DNA of 64,000 nucleotides from Hofstenia miamia (GCA_900660155.1 CABFPE010000190.1:284131-348130); one strand, 5' to 3'. Counted from the first letter of the stretch, positions 36,247 through 48,359 are shown. The notes: generated by a model from the sequence alone, not told the origin. Made by a program: numbers and translations.

Positions 36247-37246
36247 NNNNNNNNNNNNNNNNNNNNNNNNNNNNNNNNNNNNNNNNNNNNNNNNNNNNNN
36301 NNNNNNNNNNNNNNNNNNNNNNNNNNNNNNNNNNNNNNNNNNNNNNNNNNNNNNNNNNNNNNNNNNNNNNNNNNNNNNNNNNNNNNNNNNNNNNNNNNNN
36401 NNNNNNNNNNNNNNNNNNNNNNNNNNNNNNNNNNNNNNNNNNNNNNNNNNNNNNNNNNNNNNNNNNNNNNNNNNNNNNNNNNNNNNNNNNNNNNNNNNNN
36501 NNNNNNNNNNNNNNNNNNNNNNNNNNNNNNNNNNNNNNNNNNNNNNNNNNNNNNNNNNNNNNNNNNNNNNNNNNNNNNNNNNNNNNNNNNNNNNNNNNNN
36601 NNNNNNNNNNNNNNNNNNNNNNNNNNNNNNNNNNNNNNNNNNNNNNNNNNNNNNNNNNNNNNNNNNNNNNNNNNNNNNNNNNNNNNNNNNNNNNNNNNNN
36701 NNNNNNNNNNNNNNNNNNNNNNNNNNNNNNNNNNNNNNNNNNNNNNNNNNNNNNNNNNNNNNNNNNNNNNNNNNNNNNNNNNNNNNNNNNNNNNNNNNNN
36801 NNNNNNNNNNNNNNNNNNNNNNNNNNNNNNNNNNNNNNNNNNNNNNNNNNNNNNNNNNNNNNNNNNNNNNNNNNNNNNNNNNNNNNNNNNNNNNNNNNNN
36901 NNNNNNNNNNNNNNNNNNNNNNNNNNNNNNNNNNNNNNNNNNNNNNNNNNNNNNNNNNNNNNNNNNNNNNNNNNNNNNNNNNNNNNNNNNNNNNNNNNNN
37001 NNNNNNNNNNNNNNNNNNNNNNNNNNNNNNNNNNNNNNNNNNNNNNNNNNNNNNNNNNNNNNNNNNNNNNNNNNNNNNNNNNNNNNNNNNNNNNNNNNNN
37101 NNNNNNNNNNNNNNNNNNNNNNNNNNNNNNNNNNNNNNNNNNNNNNNNNNNNNNNNNNNNNNNNNNNNNNNNNNNNNNNNNNNNNNNNNNNNNNNNNNNN
37201 NNNNNNNNNNNNNNNNNNNNNNNNNNNNNNNNNNNNNNNNNNNNNN
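36247..37246. other. Assembly gap (run of N)
   Basis: 1000 undetermined bases, a round length suggesting a placeholder of unknown true size. It hides the right end of the hAT derivative and the 5' part of the LINE tail that follows. Confidence 1.
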
Positions 37247-37980
37247 GTTTAATAAAAAAATTTCAAACTTTTAAACAAAAAAATCCTTTGTACAGCAATG
37301 TTAGCGTAAATAATAGAACAAATAAATTGGCATGCAGAATTAAAGTAGTAAGGGAAGTGATCCAAATTCAATACGTTAACAAGTGAAAATGCACCGTAAA
37401 CAACAATTCTAGCTTCAAATGCCTGCATACGCTTAATAAATTTATTTGCACAGATATATTTGAAGAAATATGCAGAACCTAAATGTGTGAAAGTTATTTG
37501 TAATTACATTTGCGGAAAAAACACGCCTTTAACGTAAACATCAGCCTTCGCGAAGTTATTTTGAGGGTAAGTTAACAATTTGGTTTACGGTCATGTTAAC
37601 GTAAAACACCATTTGTTAACGGTGTTGTTAACGTATTGAATTTGGATCACTTCCCTAAATACATTTTGTAGAGACGCCTTAACACCTACAGTTTGTAAAC
37701 ATTAAAACAAGTTACCATTATAAATTAGAAGAGAACATAACATAAAAACATTTAAGAAACTTTTAAAGGAAAATTTGTTAGCAAACCAATATAAATCGGA
37801 ACCATGTCAAAAAATTTAAGTTTAATTCTCTTTTCTATCATTTTCAATTTGTAAATAGTTTGTGTGCTTTTTAGATTTATTTTACGGATCTTTAGTTTGT
37901 AGATTGTACATCATTTATATATATACATTTGTAAATATGTATTTGTTGTACTACTACAAACTTGAAATAAAGATATTGAA
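37247..37980 (+). mobile_element. LINE 3' tail, interrupted by a MITE
   Basis: After the MITE, 37740-37790 reads in broken frame as NIKTFKKLLKENLLANQ, matching the C-terminal end of the LINE at 58680-59735 (INRFKKLLKENLFANQ). The AT-rich 3' UTR that follows (TTGTAAATATGTATTTGTTG) and an AATAAAGATATTGAA end near 37980 also correspond. Before the MITE, 37247-37351 has the composition and frame of the same gene. It is decayed and non-functional. Confidence 0.6.
37352..37655. mobile_element. PIF/Harbinger-like MITE (304 bp)
   Basis: Perfect 29-bp terminal inverted repeats lie at 37352-37380 (begins GGGAAGTGATCCAAATTC) and 37627-37655. TAA flanks both sides (37349-37351 and 37656-37658). The 3-bp TAA duplication and GGG tip fit PIF/Harbinger. 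Internal CGTAAAC/GTTTACGG and GTTAACG words are repeated near both ends. No coding capacity. The perfect ends indicate recent movement. A diverged relative is at 830-1112. Confidence 0.85.
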
Positions 37981-37987
37981 CACAACA

Positions 37988-38022
<35 letters not shown>
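37988..38022. repeat. (TA)n microsatellite
   Basis: TA run next to the LINE tail end, possibly grown from the LINE's 3' tail. Confidence 0.9.
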
Positions 38023-38028
<6 letters not shown>

Positions 38029-39932
38029 CCATGCCTACGCATGCAAAATTTCAAATTAATTTTTTCAACGTATTTCTAATTGTTTTTATTGAATGTGGAA
38101 ATTTTTAAATCAGTAAAATATAAACATTAAACGAGATTCTTTATTTTTGCAGAAGAAACAAAATATCGAAATAAACACTACGAGATCTCAGTAGTAAAAA
38201 TTGGATTCCATTACAACGCAAATTAACCTTTGACCTTTTTCACCAACTTCATTCATAGCAATACGCTTTAATGAAAATTTTCAACATTTTATTAAAGTAT
38301 ATTCCGCGATAGATCTGCATATGCCTTACGTTTTGCAAATATGCTTGGTGGAAATTTTTTGTAAGTGTGAAAAAATGTTTGTTCTTAAAATTAACGATAA
38401 GCAGTTTAGAGTTAAACACAAAAATAGCTCGCTGCTAAGCACTGCAACCTGACAGGTACATTTATATAAAATGTTTAGGTGATCTGTTGAATATAAATAT
38501 AAATTCTATCAAATCGTTTAAAAAAAATAATTTAAAAGTATCGTTTAAACTACAGTAAAACATATAACTAATTTTATCAAATTTTTTCACATTAGCGTTA
38601 CATACAGAAAAGCAGTTTATTGGATGATTGGGGAATTTCCTTAAAGAAGAGGTGTTTAATTTCTACCTGCCAACCCTGCAGTCATCTCAAGCATAAATCA
38701 AATTGAAAAAAAAATTGATGGCGTAGACTTTAGGAATGCAAAATGTTCCCGTCTTAAGGAAAAAATAAACTCTGTCTGTACTCCCGTGTGCTTTTTAAAA
38801 ACATCATTTTAACAGAATCAAAAAAATGTCAACTTAAACATAATGTGTTTTGCAATAGATATAGACATTAGTTTAATAACAATCGCTGTAATATTTCTTT
38901 GTCAAAATTTCCTCTTAAAACTTTCAGTTTCTTTTCAAATTTAACTATTAAGGTAGGAGACTACTAATTTAATTGATTCATTTATTTAAATCAATATACA
39001 TATAAATGCATTTACAAATTTAAATTTATATAAATTTTCTTTTTTTATTGCAATTGCGCACATTCTTGAGAAAGAAATTATAAAGTTTGAACTTGAACTA
39101 ACGGGACTCCATCAGATTTAAGAATAACAGTTAGGTTTTAAAATTAAAAATATTCCTTCCTTAACAAAAATATTAATTAACATTACATAAAATGTATTTT
39201 AGATTCTCAATAAATTCAATTCCTCTAGTCATTTTATCTGCAATGATTTATATGACTATTTTTCAATTCTAATTCTTTCATAAAATATAAATATAACTAT
39301 AATTAAATGCTTTTTTGTAAAAAATTATTGCAGAACTTTGATCTTACAATGATCCGACATAAGGTTTTAAATATTTCAATAATTGTTTCTGAATGAAATT
39401 ATGCAAGTTTTTCAAAAAAGAAAATACATAGTAAGCATAATTTTAACACAATGTTGTAATACTTACTTGCAAGAGCTTTTTCAACAGAAATATTATTTAC
39501 TAATTTTAGTAAAAGTATTTAAAGGAAAACTAACCAATAGAAAATCGAGAAACAGATTGCGAGAATCTAAGAAAGAACCAGTAAAAATGAATTTAACGAA
39601 GGTTACACTTCTATTAATCAAAGTATCAGTTTTGTTCATGATAAGTTTCAAAAATGTTCCAATTGAAAAAACAATCGATACATTTTAAGATGGAAAGCTA
39701 GTATATTGTATTAATATTTTTGAACATATCGGCAAATCTATTGACAAAATGTAGTAGAAAGTAGATATATATCTGAACAAATTAGTGACCCAAGTTTTTC
39801 AGATCTAAATATCAAAACTCAGACGTTAATCGGAAGACGTTAACTCCCTACTTTAGCAGAATTTCCTAATGCTGAAGGTTTATTCAACAACATGAAAGCA
39901 AAAAATTGTTGTTATAAGGTTGGAAAAATATT
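38023..39932. other. AT-rich DNA; right part belongs to an old retroelement
   Basis: No gene in 38023-39750. The last ~170 bases (about 39760-39932) appear to be the left part of the decayed retroelement whose right part resumes at 41953. The 101-codon frame at 39383-39688 has no motif. Confidence 0.4.
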
Positions 39933-41846
39933 ATGAAAAAATGCAACAGGCTAACTGGCGAAGCCTTCAGATATGGAGGAAGTGCGCTTATTGACCGCCA
40001 TGTAGCAGATTTTGCGCAGGTATTTAGTACGGAGAGATGTCCTAGATCATGGTGTGATGCAGAAGTTATCTTCTTGCATAAAAAGGGAAGCCGACTCGAC
40101 CCTAATAATTACCGCACCATCTTCTTATTGGATGTCGGAGGAAAAATATTTGCAAAAATTCTGCTTAACAGATTGGAGAAAATACTTCTAGAGAAACATG
40201 TGCTGCCACCTACTCAATTTGGCTTTAGGGCTGGTAAGTCAACTATACAGGCTATACATGTGCTGCGGCAAGCACAGGAGGCTTCTAGATTACGGAAAGA
40301 AAACCTTCTTGCGTGTTTCATTGACCTACAAAAGGCCTTTGATTCAGTACCAAGGCCAGTAATTTGGCAGTGTCTATTAGCAATAGGCGTACCAAAACGG
40401 AAAATTGCGATCATTAAGTCTTTGCATGACACACCGATAGCACACATTCGCGGCGAACGTCCACAAGTAAGTTTTAAACTTGAGCGTGGAGTCCGACAAG
40501 GATGTGTCCTCGGCCCGTGCTTATTTAACCTCCTTTTCCACTTTCTGATCTGTGAGGGACTCCATGGAACCCCCAAAGGAATTGTTTTTAACTCTTTCTT
40601 TGGACAAGGGGAAGTGGAACTTAAGCACATAGAGTATGCTGACGATCTCTGTCTTTTCGGCCGGTCCGAGGAACAAATACAGAGCTATCTAGATGGCCTA
40701 GTTACAGTTCTAGCGTCACTAGGTATTAATATCTCTGTACCAAAGACCAAGTGCATGTGGTTATCAAAAGCATCGGAAAGAACGTCTGATAGAGTTCATG
40801 TCTCTGGAAAGAACATTGAATTCGTATCAGAGTTTAAGTACTTAGGCTCGATAATCAGCACTGCTGGGACAGCCCTCTCCGAAGCAAGACATCGGTGTAA
40901 AAATGTACTTGGCAAGATCATACGTTATCGGCGAGTAGCACGTCAGAATGGGCTTGGCAAAGCACTCTCCTTCTTACTCCTACGAGGCGTGATGGTACCC
41001 ACACTAACGTATGCGTGTGAAACCTGGGCAGAATCTTGTAGGGAACTTGAGATGCTTGAGGCTTCCATGAATACCTGTAAAAGGGTTTTTTGTGGAGTCT
41101 CCTTATGGGAAAAGCTCACTAAGGAACAAGTACATGGACTTATGCCTTTCCAACAAGTGCGCACTATAATAGCACGTAAGCGCTTACTTTTTGTAAGCCG
41201 GATGCTGGCGCACAGAGAAAGCATAAATAGTGGCGAGTTCCTAGAGCTTAGTATGACAAAAGCATCAATTGCTCCTGAAGGAAATGGCCACGTTGTCAGT
41301 GCACGCAAGAGTCAGTGCTGGGAGAAACGGCTTGTACTTGATGTGCAGTGGTTAATGGGTGTTACTCTGGGGGAGTCTCAACTGTTTTCCACTTTGACCA
41401 CATCGTGCACTCATTCAAGAAACGCGAGAGAGGTTGTTAGCAGCCTATTAGAGTCAATCAACGGGGACTCAGCGGTGCTACGGGATAGAATTGCTGGGGC
41501 GGCTTATGCAGCAGTACCGAGGCTCACACATGCCAGTACGAGACACCTGAGGTGCACGGAGTGTGCGCGTATGTTTTCTGCCCAAAAGGCGTTAAATCGT
41601 CATGTCAGAAATGACCATACGCAGAGCTCCACGACTATAGCGGATGCTAATTGCTGGAAGTGTGAAGCGAAGGGATGCTACAAGTCGTACAAGAGCAAAG
41701 GTTGGTACTTACGGCATATTAAGACCTGTCACCCCAACCTTTGCAATCGAGCATTGATAGGCAACGAAGGAAGACACCAGGCTTCCGCCACCAATCTGGG
41801 GGCGTTGGAGGGGCCGGTTGCAGTCCTGCAGGAGTCTAAACTATAA
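39933..41846 (+). CDS. LINE reverse transcriptase with C-terminal C2H2 fingers (637 codons, 5'-truncated)
   Basis: Unbroken frame. RT motifs in order: NNYRTIFLLDVGGKIFAKIL (about residues 58-77; the usual RPIS reads RTIF), FGFRAGKSTIQAI (96-108), CFIDLQKAFDSV (128-139, catalytic Asp), RGVRQGCVLGPCLFNL (185-200), IEYADDLCLF (233-242, catalytic DD) and KYLGSII. After the RT comes a ~200-residue region with the YACETW motif. Then follow two classical zinc fingers: CTECARMFSAQKALNRHVRNDH (541-562, C-x2-C-x12-H-x4-H) split here only by numbering, and a C-x4-C-x12-H-x4-H finger at 577-600. The endonuclease and N-terminal RT are lost by truncation. The only upstream ATG, at 39933, is in the host target-site duplication, so the first three codons are not element sequence. 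Clade not assigned (RTE/R4/ingi-like features mixed). Confidence 0.85.
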   Translation: MKKCNRLTGEAFRYGGSALIDRHVADFAQVFSTERCPRSWCDAEVIFLHKKGSRLDPNNYRTIFLLDVGGKIFAKILLNRLEKILLEKHVLPPTQFGFRAGKSTIQAIHVLRQAQEASRLRKENLLACFIDLQKAFDSVPRPVIWQCLLAIGVPKRKIAIIKSLHDTPIAHIRGERPQVSFKLERGVRQGCVLGPCLFNLLFHFLICEGLHGTPKGIVFNSFFGQGEVELKHIEYADDLCLFGRSEEQIQSYLDGLVTVLASLGINISVPKTKCMWLSKASERTSDRVHVSGKNIEFVSEFKYLGSIISTAGTALSEARHRCKNVLGKIIRYRRVARQNGLGKALSFLLLRGVMVPTLTYACETWAESCRELEMLEASMNTCKRVFCGVSLWEKLTKEQVHGLMPFQQVRTIIARKRLLFVSRMLAHRESINSGEFLELSMTKASIAPEGNGHVVSARKSQCWEKRLVLDVQWLMGVTLGESQLFSTLTTSCTHSRNAREVVSSLLESINGDSAVLRDRIAGAAYAAVPRLTHASTRHLRCTECARMFSAQKALNRHVRNDHTQSSTTIADANCWKCEAKGCYKSYKSKGWYLRHIKTCHPNLCNRALIGNEGRHQASATNLGALEGPVAVLQESKL

Positions 41847-41942
41847 AGCTCTTTGTTACTCGATTCCTAGGGCTTCAGGACCAGAACTGGTCGGTACCAT
41901 CCAGCTCTAAATTTAGGACTGCGTTTGGGAGCCCCCAAAAAA
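39943..41942 (+). mobile_element. Young 5'-truncated LINE with A-rich tail and 10-bp TSD
   Basis: Flanked by exact 10-bp direct repeats ATGAAAAAAT (39933-39942 and 41943-41952), the expected target-site duplication. The element starts inside its reverse-transcriptase gene, ends with a ~90-bp 3' UTR and a short A tail after GGGAGCCCCC, and is markedly GC-richer than the flanks. It is inserted into an older retroelement on the same strand. Confidence 0.85.
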
Positions 41943-41952
41943 ATGAAAAAAT

Positions 41953-43230
41953 AATTCATTAGCAAAAGAATCTTTTTGACATACCATATGGCAATTCAGT
42001 AAAAACTTTGTTAGAGGAAATGTCAAAAACTTTGAATTTATTATTACAGTGTACACCGTTACAGCAAATTGCATTAAAGGCTTATCATGTGATGCTTGCT
42101 CTTATGCTTCAGAAACCCTCTAAAATATCTAAAGCTAGAGATTATTTGCTTTAATGGTGGAAAGAAGGAAATATTGATCGTTTATTCAGTGAAGCTACTG
42201 CCATTCAGGCTGAATGATCCAAAACTCACTTGGCCAATCACAGTTCGAAAAGGACATTTGTCAAACAAGCTCTACAAGGTCGAATGGCTGCAGCACTCAG
42301 AGCTCTTACTAATAGTCAGAATAGCTATTTGAGACACAATGCGTACAGTTGTACACATTTAGAAACTAGATTTTTATTGAGAAATGAATTTATATTCAAC
42401 CTTGAATATCTTTGTAAATTAAACTAGGCTACTTTTTCGTTATCTTAAAATTAATTTGGTCTAAATATCGTATAATTTAGTATTGCGCAACCTTGTAAAA
42501 TTTAGCATTTCGCAAAATGGAGAATATTGTGAAACTAGTTGATTATGAGTTATTCACAAATCATAATATGGCTTAACAAGAAACAAGCGTTTACATTATT
42601 TCAATGTAATAATTCATAAGACACTGTAAATAAAATGATTTCAACAAAAATATGTCACTAAAGTAATATGACTTTGGTAAAAAAAAATCATATGATTAAG
42701 TCACAATGTGTACAAACTTGCACAGACAATTTCAATAAAAATATTAGCAATAGAATAAATTTTCTGATGTCATCAGAAACAATTGAGACTAGCAGTGCTG
42801 AGACACCATATAAATATTTTTTAGGACTTTCATACAATGTGCATGTCTGAAGGGGATAGTGTCCATTATTGCCTGATCAGTTATCAAAAAGCTTGAAGAG
42901 CTTCATTCACCTGCAGAATATATAAGCTCAAATGAAATATTAAATGGAGATTTACCTAAGATAGACCCAGTTATATTTTTTTTGGAATTGAGGGGGTGTC
43001 CATTCAAAAAGCTGCTTAGAAAACATATGGATCATGTGGTCCTTCAGGAGTGAATGCAGATCACATGCGTCTTCTTCTTTGTTAAAAAAACTATTGGAAA
43101 TTATCAGAAAACTTATCCAATGATATTTCTGATTTGACAAAAATGATTCTATTGGAACGTATGAATCCAAAAATTATGGGGGCTTATATTGCAAGCAGGG
43201 AGATTGCACTCATTAATGTGACATAATCGG
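41953..43230 (+). mobile_element. Old, broken retroelement (pre-RT/RT-like region)
   Basis: Plus-strand fragments resemble a retroelement protein family common in invertebrate genomes. One region near 42060-42290 carries words such as LMLQKPSKISKARDYLL and LQGRMAAALRALTNSQN. Another near 42900-43200 carries GSCGPSGVNADHMRLLL, like the GPDG box preceding LINE reverse transcriptases. The copy is broken in many places, and the younger LINE at 39943-41942 sits inside it; its left part is at about 39760-39932. Recognition is from memory of the family and the clade is uncertain. Confidence 0.4.
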
Positions 43231-46200
43231 CGTTAAACAAAATGTAAAGGATATTGCTAAAAACCTTTATTTTGATTAATTTTTAAATAACGTGTTTTAT
43301 ATCAATTAGAACCTTTTTTTAAACTAAGTTATAAATACGCTTGGCAAAAGATTTGGCAAAAAGCTTCAACCGAAATCGCATAGCTACTGGATAGCCAAAA
43401 TTAACACGTTACGTAAAAATTAGCAGAAGAAATTCAAATACGGAAATAATTGTAAACGAAAAACAGGTACATGTTAGCATTGTACAATTTTACTATAAAT
43501 ACTGTGCGAAATTTATAATTAGTTGATGAAATAAATCGTTTGGATTAAACTTTGCTCCGTATCAGGTTTTATTATTACAATGGCAAGCTAAACGGTTCAG
43601 GCATACGAGTAGCTATTCAAAGACTCTCATCGTTGCGTTTACCGGCCGACTGAGAGGCATTCTTCAAATCTACACTCGACATAAGCTTTAACATCAGCTT
43701 TACCGCTCTGCCCTGTATAGTGAAAGTGTGTCTAAAGGTTAATGTTAGGCATAGGTTCATCATTTAGCTTACCTATTGATCGTTTCATTTTATAATAAAC
43801 GTCCGAATTCAAATAGCTGGATAGCTAACCTTAGGCTAACCCTTTTTATTTTAGATCAAATTTATTGTCGGTAATAAACATAACAGATCTATTAAACATA
43901 AGAAATGCCTACGAGCATATTATTACGTTTGTTGATGATTATTATAGCTTCGGAAATGTACTCGAATGACAGCTGTTTTACCACCGCAAAAATTGCTCAC
44001 ATACCGAGGGCTATTTATCTATGTATATGTATACTTAAGGTTAACTATATGTAAGATCTATGAGGCCAAAGCGTCACGGTTGCGAACTTACAGGTATTTG
44101 AAATTCATAACTCACGAACAAATATAGATATCCAAAATTGAAAAAGCAGCACAGTGGAGAACTGTCTCCCCCATTTTAAAATTTTACACTGTAAGCATTT
44201 TTATTTAGTGTTGAGTCAGAACAGGATTTTAGATCAGGTCTAGCAGAATTAATCGGGTCAGATCAAGTCAGGTTTCAGGTCAGCTTTAAAGAATCGCAAA
44301 TCATGTCCATGAGAAAACAGGATCAGAATCAGTTTTGACAGCACCCTTGTTGTCCACCCGTGCCCAAAAATATTCAAAACCCACATTGTCGTGCGGGCTG
44401 TACACCTAAAAACCAATCACGGTTGCAGATGTGGATTGGGTTTTGGCGCAAATTTTCGCCCACTTACATCTAAGCTCTGACATTTGCCCACAGTGCCTCG
44501 AGATGAACATTGCATCTACAAAAGACAAAATATTTTAGGTGAATTGCTGCTTTCATAAATTTTAGAACACCTTATCATCCAAACACTAGGTATTGGAAAT
44601 TTGAAAATTATTATAAAAATTTGATAGTTCTTTTCAAAAAATTAAGATTTTCACGCAATTCAAGAATATAATAATTTAAGCCGACAGAGGAGCACATTTG
44701 TGCATAGATGTGTCAATATACAAGTAGGCCTACGTCCAAATTGGTGAAAAATATTTGAAAATGTGAACATATAGTAACACGAGAATGTTGATGGTTAACA
44801 ATTTTTACCAATACAGTATTGGCAGAAATATAGGACCATCTTGGTATTGATAGGTTAAGGTAGCCTTTATTTTTTCAGAACTAGTGGGCTATTAAACTAA
44901 GCCATATGAAGTGTGTGGATCTATACTTTTAGGCAATCTTGGGCTTTTTCAGTGATCCAGGCTAAGCTATTGTTGTTTTGCAAGAATTGGGCTTGAAAAC
45001 TCAGTCTTACTTACACCTCTGAGTCTTAGTTTTTGATTCTCACATGTGTTACTGAGACAGATTTCGAAATTTATATAATTAGATCTTAGTTATTTTTATT
45101 TAGTTGTTGATTGACATCTCTGGAATAACTTACTATTTGTTGTAAGTTCTAAACAATCTTTCATGCATGTTGTATGAGTGGCTGCATCTCATTTGCATAA
45201 ATTAGAAGATATTATAATTTGATGTAACAAGGTTAGACTAGAAATAAATCTTAGAAAATTTTGAAAAAATTAATTCTTATATTAAGATCATTTCGTGATA
45301 AATTAGTTACTATTTCTAAGGTCTCCGTTTTAGGATTTAGCTTTGCTCCAAATGGTTGTTTCAATGACTTCATGTTTCATTTAGAAAAATTATTTGGTAT
45401 ATTCGTGTAACCAGACTATGTTAGCAGCAGTGTTGCACATCCCGGCAGATTTTGGCGGCCTGAGCCGGACTGTATTCATATATTTTATGGCCGGTAGAGG
45501 CCTGCTACATGTTGTATTTTTTTAACTACGACTTATTTCCTTGTGCATTTTGCATAGTATTGGATGCAACTAGGAAGAGACATTTCTTCTTCACTGGATT
45601 CACTTTTACACCAAATTTACTTTTACAGTATTTACAATAATTTGGCCAACTATTATATTTAGATGATTTATGAAAAGCTACATGTTTCCGAAATAACTAG
45701 CTTTATATTAAAATGTCAAAGGGCTTTGTCCAAATTTTTGAACAACTTTATCAAAGCCTTTGACATTATCACATCAATGGGTTGGTGCGCACACATGTAA
45801 TGAAGCCTTGTTAAGAATTCTTCTGTACCTGAAGTATACAAAAAATTCCTTTTTTTCCAATGAGAAATCTGATTTTGTAAAATAATATTCAAATTCTTAC
45901 CTTAGCTAATGTTCAGATTATGAATTTCCATGGAAACAGCTGCTACCCCCAAATATTGTTTTTGGAAAAAACAGGTTGTCACGCAATAAGTTCAGGGCTG
46001 GTTGCGAAGAAAAAATTAAAATGTATGTGGCTTTGGCTGACTTCAGATATCTTTATTAATTAGTGAGTTATGAAATCTTGCTGAAAATATCCCTTTGTAT
46101 TCTTAATTAGTTGGTGAGTTATGATTAGGGTGAACAAAAATAAAAAAAGTCAAAATTGAAATAAAGGTTCATTTTGTTTAAATAGTTAGAAATTTAATTG

Positions 46201-47569
46201 TTTTAATGCATATGCATACATATTTTAAAATTTTAAGGTCCAAATGAAGTCAAAATTTTACAACATTTGGAATTAGGTAAGAAAATGTTGAAAATAATGC
46301 ATAGGTTAAACACAACTGATTTTGATTATGCACACCAATTCATAGAAGCTATATTTCTGTTCAATGAACTCACATTTGCACTTAGAAATACCATAAATGC
46401 ACTGCTGGTTTGAAGTTGCTTGAAAAAGAAAGTGAGTGTATAAGTACTACGAATTAGTAGTTATATGCTGAAAGGACGCTTTTTGAAGTATCAAACAAGA
46501 GCAGACAAAATCAATTTTGAGTAAAACACGTATATATCAATTTAAATTCAATTAAATTTATCAATAATTTATATATTGTTAAAAAAATTTAATCAAATAA
46601 GCAAGGACTGTAATGCATGAATTCATTTCAATTAATAATGTTATGCAGTTGAGTCTAATGAAATATTACTGCCATTTGCATTTAAGAAATCATACATAAA
46701 AAATTTCTAGAATTTTTTTCAACTTATTACAATGAAAAAATATTTATCTACTAATTTTCAATCTAATTTTCAGGATTATAAATAAATAGCTGTTTAGCAG
46801 GATTACAGATATATTTCATTAAAATTTGCAATCTGGTATGCAACAAGCTTAGAAAATGTTCTTAATGTCAAAATTAGTGTCCAGCACATTCTAATTCAGT
46901 GCCCCCATTGCTTATTAGTTCTCTAAAATTTTAAGCTTGGTCACGCGATAATTATAGCATTTAAAGTGAAAAATTAAGATTGATTATATATACATATTTA
47001 TATGCGTCTAAGAGTTCAACTATAGTGATATTAATGCAATAATGGGGAATAATGGTAAAAATTAGTAAAAAGTAGAATTGGTCTGGTAACAGGCCCATTG
47101 AGACTCCATTAATATGAAATTCTGTTACCATGTAGAACCAATTAGTTTTTAATTTTTAAGAGAATTAATATTTCAAGTATGCCAATATTTGGTGATAAGA
47201 TAATGTACTAACCCTACATGAATATAGCATTTATCATATATGTATTTCATAGAGGAACAGTATGTTATGATGTAAAAGTCATATACTTGTAAGTGATGAA
47301 AATTTTTTGAAATTCCGGTTACCGACCAGTTTTTTGTTCACAGATCAAAGACAAATGAATTTCTCATTGACAAACCTACTAAGGAGTCACACATGACACA
47401 TGCCAATAAAAAATCATTGAATTAGTAGCAGCCATTTTAACAGTGAAAACGAAATTCCGTTACTGTTTGACCAGTCCCCCTCCCTAAGATATTTGAATAC
47501 CTAAAATTCAACTGATCTTCAAACCATATTTTTAATTTATTACCAATAAGTTGTAAGGGTAAATTCCAA
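43231..47569. other. Long intergenic stretch with hAT-like scraps
   Basis: No supported gene in 4.3 kb. At 44216-44345 repeated TCAGATCA/GGTCAG words and a CAGCACCC tip suggest a hAT-like MITE end. At 45428-45510 a CAGTGTTGCACATCCCGGC tip with GGCCGG words suggests another, followed on the minus strand (45670-45560) by a possible BED-like zinc-finger scrap (YCKYCKSKFG). The remainder is AT-rich and featureless. Confidence 0.35.
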
Positions 47570-48174
47570 TAGCAGACGCTCATCACTCTGCATCAAGTGG
47601 TAAACATATAATGTTAATTGGTGATTATAACCTAAATTACCGATCTCAGCAAGAGTCAAAACATATCTATGATATTTGTGAAGAACTTAATCTAACACCT
47701 ATTAACAAATCAAGCCCAACTAGAGGATCTTCTCTACTAGATTACTTCATTGCTCATCCAGATATCGCACACCTTTCCACATTTGTTTTCAACTCATTCT
47801 CTGACCATAATTTAGGTGTTTGTCTCAAAAATCAACTCCCATGATAATGGTTGCAAAAAATTCGATCACGTAGTTTCAAGGAATTTGAATACAACAATTT
47901 CATCAAATATCTTAATAACGTACATTGGGATATAGCTTACACCTTCAATAGTATAAATAAGATGTACACATTCATCCTCAAACAACTCAAAATCTGTCTG
48001 AACATATTTGCACCTTACAGAGATAAGTATATTAAGAAAAATTCATACAATAAAACGAAAGATCCACGAATTAACAAATTAAAAAAGGATAAGAAAAAAG
48101 CATGCAATGAGTTTATGAAAGAGCAAACGTTAAAAAATAGCGAGAAGTATGAAAACAAAGACTACCTACTATAA
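47570..48174 (+). mobile_element. LINE fragment: endonuclease C-terminal half and linker
   Basis: 47611-47844 encodes the second half of an AP-type endonuclease: MLIGDYNLNY (catalytic D/N pair), INKSSPTRGSSLLDYFI and FNSFSDHNLGVCL (catalytic SDH). A frame change near 47845 leads to 47851-48174, a basic linker (IRSRSFKEFEYNNFIKYL, then KKDKKKACNEFM) of the kind found between EN and RT in CR1/jockey-group LINEs. The first half of the endonuclease and the RT are absent. Confidence 0.6.
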
Positions 48175-48359
48175 AGAAATATCAAAATTACAAATGTAAA
48201 AATGTAAAACATGTATGTAAAATCGATCCTGTACGCACAGTCTTCAACTTTCATTATATAATAGTAAATATCGCCCGGATTCATCCATTGTCATAGACTA
48301 TATTGCCAGTCTTGTCAAGGAATTTTACTTTTTAGGTCAACACTGTCATCTCGTCTGTC

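Noticed and set aside
36210-37386. Long open frames across 36247-37246
   Set aside because: Artefact of the N run.
40214-41308. Minus-strand frames of 138 and 121 codons opposite the LINE ORF
   Set aside because: Shadows of the RT gene in a GC-richer segment; no motifs.
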